Assembly (NCBI GenBank): GCA_003952965.2
Contig: CM025856.1
Location: 16,628,816-16,692,815 of the forward strand
Length of the DNA stretch: 64,000 nucleotides
Source: Morella rubra
Taxonomy: Eukaryota > Streptophyta > Magnoliopsida > Fagales > Myricaceae
Direction: 5' to 3'
The translations under genes and the position numbers were made by a program. The stretch's first letter is position 1. Each line of letters begins with the position of its first letter. This document shows, piece after piece, positions 56,613 to 64,000 of the stretch. A model generated the notes under the pieces. It was not told the DNA's origin and searched no databases. It saw nothing but the letters and a program-made list of their open reading frames with translations.

Positions 56613-56621
56613 ATTTATATA
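56613..56621 (-). promoter_or_regulatory. candidate TATA box of FT gene
   Basis: TATATAAAT on the minus strand, about 93 bases upstream of the FT start codon. The position fits a short 5' UTR. The duplicated block begins roughly 30 bases further upstream, so only one TATA box is present. Confidence 0.45.
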
Positions 56622-56647
56622 ATATTGTTGCGGTATCTGCCTTTAAC

Positions 56648-58625
56648 GAACCTGTATTAGAATAAATTCTACAGCTGAGTTATTTTCTAGAGAGATAATT
56701 AGATGCCAATTAGCCGACCCTCTTTTCGCCAATATGGTGGTCAAGGCTACTCGGTCCAGCATCCTAGATCATCGCACACCATATCCACCCAGTTCTAGCT
56801 GTTCGGAATGAGCTGAACAAGCACGATATTACTCGAGCTGCGGTCGATTCGAATATTCGGAATTTATCTCTATGATTTCAATGATTCTAAGCCTGTCAAT
56901 AAGTCTGAACCATCCAAGCTCACTTGAATTTCCCTCAGCAAAAACAAAACCCCAAGCATGAATGTGTCGTACGATTATGTGCATGCACGGCAAGTGAAAG
57001 AAACATGGAGGCTACTGGCTAGGTGTTTCGCGATTATCCTCCCAACAGTATCTAAGACTGTGCTCAATATGTACTTGATGATAGAAGCAGAAGAACGGGT
57101 CAAGGAATCGGTAAAAAGTTTCAGTACATGATGAACTGGACTTAGCTCTCCGACAAATGTTCTTTTTATATGTCTATGTGTGTATAGAAGCTGGTTGCTT
57201 TATCATCATTTTCATAGCATCATTGGTTCTTCCTTCTTGTTGCTCAATAATTGGTCCATTATTTCGAAAAGAAAAAAGTAGACATGTTACATCCGACAAT
57301 GACAGTTGATGTTAAACAAAAATATCATCGCATGTGCCCTCCACTAGAATTCACCATTTTGTGCGTCGTACATTTTCTCAGGACTTCTCTTCATGTCTTT
57401 CATTGATCGGCCGGGTGAAAGATGGCTCTATTAAAAGAACTATCAGACGATTGTCTATGTTCTGTTAATCTCGTTTTCGTTTCTTAATATCCTCTTAATT
57501 CACTCCCATAATCCCATCTGATCTATACCCTCTTTGTTTCAGTACAAACCAAATGTTTGTCACGATATTACGTGTACATTCCTACTTACATTCAGATTAT
57601 GCTAACATTTCATTTATGGATGCAAATGTTCTCGTGTTATTCATCCGTCATAATTTGACGAATGGTAACCACCACACGATATGTTCTCTGTGCAACTCTA
57701 GAGAGAGATAGAACTTCAAAAACCCTAGCCCTAGTCTTCTCTCTCCTCCTACTTTTTCCGGTGGCAGGAGGAGTGCCGACCTCTCCCACTGCCAACCCCT
57801 CTCTTTCCTCCTTTTGGTGTATGGCTAGTTTTTCAAAACCTTGGCAGCTAGATCCTAGTGCACCCGTGGGTCATCAGTGGACACAACCCATGGCTCTATT
57901 TGCTCGGTGCATGGTGGTCACCGTGCCTGCCTCTATTCTTCAATTTCGGCCTGTTTTTGACGGTCTTTGGAGGTCATTTGCCTCTTGGGTACGTGGTTCC
58001 TGCTGCCTATTGTGAGCCCAATGCCACTGATATGCTGCTTTTTCCGGCTGTGCGTGGACCCCACACGTCGGTGATAGCCGCACGTCTACCCACGAGCCAT
58101 CATTTTTTTGCCCTCTTCGCTCAACTGTGGTGGCTTTCTATTCTGAATTGGCTTTTGTAACGTCTCGACCCAAAAGTCTAAACAGACAGAATTTCCAACC
58201 AAGAAAAAGAAATTCACAAGAATCTTTATTTCATCTTCAATAATAAAAAAGAATCCCAACAGTTTAGTCAGAGCACTACGTCTCAATAAAAAATTTCCCA
58301 AATGAGCAATTAAATAGCTAAAGTCTCCAAATAAAAACAAGTATTACTAAAGTCTCCATAGGTGATGTGAACCTCGTCAAGAATAACGAGACCCAACAAC
58401 AATAGGAACCTAAGATCGTTCTAGGACAGATTTGAATGGAAACCTCACCCATTGTTTATGACATCGGTATAAGGAAGACGTATGGTGGAACTCTGTTTGA
58501 TAAGTCGATGTCCCAATAAGTTCGAGTAGAAAGAGAGAATCACAAGACCTGTTATTGTTCACGCCCAAAAGGCCCTTAAATATACTTGGAATATCCCTCC
58601 AAGAATAGGAAACTAACTCAAATTT
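56648..58625. repeat. FT-upstream duplication, proximal copy A
   Basis: Corresponds to 58886-61263. Identical landmarks in the same order: GAGATAATTAGATGCCAATT, CGATTCGAATATTCGGAATT, GATAGAAGCAGAAGAACGGG, GATCGGCCGGGTGAAAGATG, CCGGTGGCAGGAGGAGTGCC and GTAACGTCTCGACCC. Copy A is shorter because of many short gaps. Its last 470 bases (58156-58625) are the end of an LTR. Small open frames inside (57662-58160) are repeated in copy B, but nothing in them is recognised. Confidence 0.85.
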
Positions 58626-58885
58626 GAAAGAGATTCCCACCTTCTTTAGCTAAGGAAGAAAACAAAGAAACAATTAAAAAATCGTCAAAAGTAAACCCAA
58701 GAAAGGGAAATGCAAATGCCCTGAGCTGCGGGTCGAGAATGTCGGCATCTCTATGCTGGTGTCTGCGAGAAGCCCTTGTGATGGGTCTAAACCATCCACG
58801 CCCGTGTGTAAGAGGGTTCTTTGTAGCCCATGCTTGGCGAAGCCTCCCAAGCATCAAATGGGTCCTAGTTATGTGCATCTGCCAC
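58626..58885. other. junction segment between duplicate copies
   Basis: About 260 bases found only once. They contain a GC-rich stretch (about 58725-58880) without a recognised gene, and a short GACAAAAGTAAAC-type word shared with 59180. Confidence 0.5.
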
Positions 58886-61263
58886 GAACCTGTATAACAG
58901 TATAATTATGAATAAATTCTACCAGCTGATCTTTTAGTTAAAGTTTTCTATATTCGAGTCTTCCGAGATAATTAGATGCCAATTAGCAATATAAATCGAA
59001 ATAGTGATACCCTCTTTCCTCGTAAAAAAACAGTGGATCAAACTCTTTTTTCTGATGGTGGTCAATTTCCATCTGGCGTACTGGGTAAGTCGGTCCCAGC
59101 ATCCTAGCTATCATCGCACACCATATGCCATGTTCCCAGTTCTTTAGCTGTTCGGAAACGACAAAGAAAATGAAAAAACGACAAAAGTAAACTTAAGAAG
59201 ATTGGAAAAACAAGCAACGATATTACTCGAGCTGCGGGCGATTCGAATATTCGGAATTATCTCTATGATTTCAATCGGAATTTATCTTTACGATTCTAGC
59301 TGTCCAATGCATCTTTTAGAACCATCCAAGCTCAGTGTAATATTTGTCTTAATTTGTGTAGACCTCAGAAAACAAAAACAAAACAAAAAAAGCCCAAGCA
59401 TCATGAATGCCATGGTACATTATGTGCAACGGCAAGTGAGAAACAAGGCTACAGTGTTTCGCGATTATCCCCCAACAGTATAAGACTGAAATGTACTTGA
59501 TGATAGAAGCAGAAGAACGGGTAGGAGGACAAGGAATAAAAAGTTTCAGTACATGATGAACTGGACTTAGACAAATGTTCTTTTTATATGTCTATGTGTG
59601 TATAGAAGCTGGTTGCTTTATCATCATTTTCATAGCATCATTGGTTCTTCCTTCTTGTTGCTCAATAATTGGTCCATTATTTCATTAAAAAAAAAAAAAA
59701 GAAAAGAAAAAAGTAGAACATGTTACATCCGACAATGACAGTTGATGTTAAACAAAAATATCATCGCATGTGCCCTCCACTAGAATTCACCATTTTGTGC
59801 GTCGTACATTTTCTCAGGACTTCTCTTCATGTCTTTCATTGATCGGCCGGGTGAAAGATGGCTCTATTAAAAGAACTATCAGACGATTGTCTATGTTCTG
59901 TTAATCTCGTTTTCGTTTCTTAATATCCTCTTAATTCACTCCCATAATCCCATCTGATCTATACCCTCTTTGTTTCAGTACAAACCAAATGTTTGTCACG
60001 ATATTACGTGTACATTCCTACTTACATTCAGATTATGCTAACATTTCGTGCTATTTCATGTATATAAAATTTCAAATCTCATTGATGCAAATGTTTTGCT
60101 CGTGTTATTCATCTCGTCATAATTTGACGAATAAGTAACCACTCACACATCACTCCTGATATGTTCTCAAATGAAGGCCGAATGCAACTCTAGAGAGAGA
60201 GAGGCTCTGCCTTCTTTTTAGAACTTCAAAAACCCTAGCCCTAGTCTTCTCTCTCCTCCTACTTTTTCCGGTGGCAGGAGGAGTGCCGACCTCTCCCACT
60301 GCCAACCCCTCTCCTTTCCTCCTTTTGGTGTATGGCTCTCTCTCTCTCTCTCTCCCCTGTTTCCTTAGTTTTTCAAAACCTTGGCAGCTAGATCCTAGTG
60401 CACCCGTGGGTCATCAGTGGACACAACCCATGGCTCTATTTGCTCGGTGCATGGTGGTCACCGTGCCTGCCTCTATTCTTCAATTTCGGCCTGTTTTTGA
60501 CGGTCTTTGGAGGTCATTTGCCTCTTGGGTACGTGGTTCCTGCTGCCTATTGTGAGCCCAATGCCACTGATATGCTGCTTTTTCCGGCTGTGCGTGGACC
60601 CCACACGTCGATGATAGCCGCACGTCTACCCACGAGCCATCATTTTTTTGCCCTCTTCGCTCAACTGTGGTGGCTTTCTATTCTGAATTGGCTTTTGTAA
60701 CGTCTCGACCCAAAAGTCTAAACAGACAGAATTTCCAACCAAGAAAAAGAAATTCACAAGAATCTTTATTCATTTTCAATAATAAAAAAGAATCCCAACA
60801 GTTTAGTCAGAGCACTACTCTAAAAAAAAATCCTTAAATACTACTTTAACAAAAGTCTCAATAAAAAATTTCCCAAATGAGCAATTAAATAGCTAAAGTA
60901 TCCAAATAAAAACAAGTATTACTAAAGTCTCCATAGGTGATGTGAACCTCGTCAAGAATAACGAGACCCAACAACAATAGGGAACCTAAGATCGTTCTAG
61001 GACAGATTTGAATGGAAACCTCGACCCATTGTTTATGACAAACAAGAACCTCGGTATAAGGAAGACGCTAAAAGGGTGGTGGAACTCGTTTGATAAGTCA
61101 AGATGAACGCCACGAAAATCCCAATAAGTTCGAGTAGTTCTTCAAAAACAAAGAGAATCACAAGACCTCTCAAATAATATTAATCTCAAATTATTGTTCT
61201 TTACGCCAAAAGGCCCTATAAATATACTTGGAATATCCCTCCAAGAATAGGAAACTAACTCAA
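58886..61263. repeat. FT-upstream duplication, distal copy B
   Basis: Second copy of 56648-58625. It is longer: extra stretches such as those near 58930-59060, 60035-60085 and 60150-60225 are absent in copy A. It continues into a fuller LTR and the gypsy internal region. A (CT)n run sits at about 60335-60354. Confidence 0.85.
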
Positions 61264-61664
61264 ATTTTAAAGAAATTAAATTAAAAGTCTTCCAAGAATT
61301 TTAAAAGAAGAAAATCCAAGCATTCTTAAAATAATCCGGCTAAAAATAAGGAAAGCCAGCATTTGAAAAAGGAAATTAAAATGCTCCTGAAAATCCGACT
61401 TCGCCAGATACGTCCCGCCTTTGTTCTAGCCGACATGTAAACGCTCGAAGTGCCAAGTAGTGTAGACGCCCGAAGGTTAAGGATATTACCCGAGGTGCAA
61501 CTGATGACATGAACTAAGCCTTGATTATTATTGGTACCCATCTCGTCTTGGTAGTATCATCCCATCTCTCTCGGATTAGTCCATTGAGCGCTTCCTTGAA
61601 ACGTTTGGCTTTAAGTCTTGTAATTGGGCCACTAGGAAGTGACAAAGGACCTCGATTTGCATCA
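60696..61664 (-). mobile_element. LTR of Ty3/gypsy element
   Basis: Read on the plus strand it begins TGTAACGTCTCGACCC and ends GATTTGCATCA, so the ends are TG..CA. On the minus strand it directly follows a polypurine tract (AAGAGGGGGAGAA at 61677-61665), as a 3' LTR should. The last pol codons appear to run into the LTR and stop near 61514. A truncated relative of its distal half is at 58156-58625. The left end is also the edge of the FT-upstream sequence, so the element inserted there. Confidence 0.65.
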
Positions 61665-61677
61665 TTCTCCCCCTCTT
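61665..61677 (-). other. polypurine tract of gypsy element
   Basis: AAGAGGGGGAGAA on the minus strand, immediately upstream of the proposed LTR start TGATGCAAATC. It would prime plus-strand DNA synthesis. Confidence 0.6.
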
Positions 61678-61702
61678 GAGAAGGATTTGTCCTCAAATCG
61701 TC

Positions 61703-62707
61703 ACCTACATCAAAAGGACTCAAATCAGTAACATTAAAAGTGCACTTACATTGTACTCACCAGGTAAATCTAGCTTATAAGTGTTGTCATTGATGCGCTC
61801 GAGGACTTGGAAAGGACCATCTCCTCTTGGAAGCAATTTGGAACGTCTTTTTGCAGAAATCTCTCTTTTCTCATATGCAGCCAAACCCAATCTCCGGGTT
61901 CAAGATGCTCACAAAGTTCAGCTTTCTTTTTGCCATCTAAATTAACATGCTCAGTCAAAGGCAAAGGATAAATCCAATGGAGTTAAAAGGATTAAACCCA
62001 TACACAATTTCAAATGGTGAAAATTTAGTAGCAAAATGAACAGCTCTGTTATAAGCAAACTCAATATGTGGTAAACATTCTTCCCATGTTTTGATGTTCT
62101 TTCTAATGATCGCCCTCAATAAAGTAGACAAAGTCCTATTTACTACCTCAGTTTGACCATCAGTTTGTGGATGACAAGTAGTGGAAAATAATAGCTTAGT
62201 ACCTAGCTTACACCACAAAGTCTTCCAAAAATAGCTCAAGAACTTAGCATCTCTATCCGAAACAATTGTCCTAGGCATGCCATGTAATCTCACAATTTCT
62301 CTAAAGAACAAGTCAGCAACATGCGAGGCATCATCCGTTTTGTGACATGGAATAAAATGTGCCGTCTTAGAAAATTTATCCACAGCCACAAAAATTGAAT
62401 CTCTTCCACGTTTAGTCCTAGGCAATCCTAACACAAAATCCATTGAAATATCAATTCAAGGCTCACTAGGAATTGGTAAAGGAGTATACAAACCGTTGGA
62501 CTGCATTTTGGATTTAGCTTGCCTACATGTGACACATTTACCACAAATTCGTTCAACATCTCGTTTCATGTGAGGCCAATAGAAGTGTTCTTGCAAAATA
62601 GCTAAAGTCTTTGCAACTCCAAAATGTCCCATTAATCCCCCACCATGTGATTCCCGCACTAATAACTCCCTTAAAGAACAATTTGGCATGCATAGCTTAT
62701 TCTCTCG
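61703..62707 (-). repeat. gypsy pol tandem duplication, unit 1
   Basis: About 1005 bases from ACCTACATCAAAAGGACTCA to TTATTCTCTCG. Paired with 62708-63696. The unit keeps the integrase triad glutamate and a 162-residue open integrase core, then continues past FDVG into the true pol end. Confidence 0.9.
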
Positions 62708-63696
62708 ACCTACATCAAAAGGACTCAAATCAGTAACATTAAAAGTGCACTTACATTGTACTCACCAGGTAAATCTAGCTTATAAGTGTTGTCATTGATG
62801 CGCTCGAGGACTTGGAAAGGACCATCTCCTCTTGGGAGCAATTTGGAACGTCTTTTCGCTGAAATCTCTCTTTTCTCATATGCAGCCAAACCCAATCTCC
62901 GGGTTCAACCTTTCAGCTTTCTTTTTGCCATCTAAATTAACATGCTCAGTCAAAGGCAAAGGAGATAAATCCAATGGAGTTAAAGGACTAAACCCATACA
63001 CAATTTCAAATGGTGAAAATTTAGTAGCAAATGAACAGCTCTGTTATAAGCAAACTCAACATGTGGTAAACATTCTTCCCATGTTTTGATGTTCTTTCTA
63101 ATGATCGCCCTCAATAAAGTAGACAAAGTCCTATTTACTACAGTTTGACCATCAGTTTGTGGATGACAAGTAGTGGAAAACAATAGCTTAGTACCTAGCT
63201 TACACCACAAAGTCTTCCAAAAATAACTCAAGAACTTAGCACCTCTATCCGAAACAATTGTCCTAGGCATGCCATGTAATCTCACAATCTCTCTAAAGAA
63301 CAAGTCAGCAACATGCGAGGCATCATCCGTTTTGTGACATGGAATAAAATGTGCCATCTTAGAAAATCTATCCACAACCACAAAAATTGAATCTCTTCCA
63401 CGTTTAGTCCTAGGCAATCCTAACACAAAATCCATTGAAATATCAATCCAAGGCTCACTAGGAATTGGTAAAGGAGTATACAAACCGTTGGGCTGCACTT
63501 TGGATTTAGCTTGCCTACATGTGACACATCTACCACAAATTCTTCAACATCTCGTTTCATGTGAGGCCAATAGAAGTGTTCCTGCAAAATAGCTAAAGTT
63601 TTGCAACTCCAAAATGTCCCATTAATCCCCCACCATGTGATTCGCACTAATAACTCCCTCAAAGAACAATTAGGCACGCATAGCTTATTCTCTCGA
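62708..63696 (-). repeat. gypsy pol tandem duplication, unit 2
   Basis: About 988 bases. The junction at 62707/62708 joins the end of the C-terminal domain (FDVG) to the start of the zinc-binding region (RENKLC) without spacer. Unit 2 differs from unit 1 mostly by short gaps (for example near 62908, 63030, 63140 and 63600) plus scattered substitutions. Confidence 0.9.
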
Positions 63697-64000
63697 AATA
63701 AAATCCATCAAGCCTAAAGAACTTACCACATGTTTTCTCACAAGCCCTATATTCCTCACAAAATTCGTGGTCATCAGCGTATAAAGTTTTAATATGCTCA
63801 AAACCAAGCAATTTTGCATCAAGTGTGGAAAGTAATGCATACCTGCGAGAAAGTGCATCGGCGACCACATTCTCCTTACCTTGCTTATACCGAATGACGT
63901 ATGGAAACGTCTCAATGAATTCCACCCAACGCGCATGCCTTTTGTTTAGCTTGTGTTGGCCCTTCAAGTGTTTCAAGGACTCATGATCAGTGAACTCTTA

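Larger units (their letters stand above)
61678..64000 (-). pseudogene. Ty3/gypsy pol 3' part, broken and duplicated
   Basis: On the minus strand, from the window edge: RNase H end ([26 protein letters not shown]; about 64000-63840), a linker, integrase zinc-binding region ([14 protein letters not shown]), integrase core ([24 protein letters not shown]) and C-terminal domain ([12 protein letters not shown]). The stretch from zinc-binding region to FDVG then occurs a second time. Single-base and short indels break the frame in both copies. In the copy at 62980-63498, a three-base deletion removes the glutamate of the D,D,E triad just after TDGQT. The element is therefore defective here; its 5' part lies beyond the window. 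Confidence 0.85.

Noticed and set aside
57662..58160. Overlapping open frames of 100-117 residues, repeated at 60271-60700
   Set aside because: They are preserved only because the DNA is duplicated. Codon use and content (Trp-, Cys- and Pro-rich) do not look like a real protein, and no family is recognised.
61501..61509. Alternative LTR boundary at TGATGACA
   Set aside because: No polypurine tract adjoins it; the boundary at 61664 has a TG..CA end directly next to AAGAGGGGGAGAA.

Overview
This is a piece of a flowering-plant nuclear genome, most likely a woody eudicot. It has AT-rich introns and intergenic DNA, GT-AG splice sites, proteins of plant-only families (GDSL esterase, BPM, florigen, SP1-type RING ligase) and a heavy load of MITEs and retroelements. 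Gene models were assembled by eye from conserved protein segments joined at splice signals that keep the reading frame. Species cannot be named from the sequence.

Layout. 2.3-7.5 kb (-): SP1/MUL1-like RING E3 ligase with one damaged exon. 11.1-12.8 kb (-): five-exon GDSL esterase/lipase, head-to-head with a 12-exon nuclear gene for mitochondrial EF-Tu (13.2-18.5 kb, +). 19.6-27.3 kb (-): five-exon gene for a 422-residue plant protein of unknown function with C-terminal membrane segments. 27.4-37.4 kb: gene desert of MITEs, two foldback elements, hAT transposase fossils and one orphan exon. 37.9-43.1 kb (+): BPM (MATH-BTB) adaptor of CUL3 ligases, whose third intron carries broken copies of exon 3. 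44.1-47.1 kb (+): LSM2. 47.7-48.2 kb: LINE RNase H fossil. 49.2-50.1 kb (-): dienelactone hydrolase remnant. 50.3-54 kb: transposon debris. 54.1-56.5 kb (-): complete four-exon FLOWERING LOCUS T (FT) homologue of 175 residues. 56.6-61.3 kb: tandem duplication of the DNA upstream of FT, each copy ending in LTR sequence. 61.7-64.0 kb (-): Ty3/gypsy pol with an internal tandem duplication, cut by the window edge.

The genes do not form a pathway; they are independent eukaryotic units. The EF-Tu and LSM2 promoters both carry three overlapping TGGGCT (site II-type) motifs, as expected for translation and RNA-housekeeping genes.

The most notable features are the duplicated upstream region of the FT gene and a recurring signature: three duplicated blocks (BPM intron, FT upstream, gypsy pol) have copies that are almost identical apart from many short clean gaps. 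That may be real biology or an assembly artefact. No clearly new molecular system was found.
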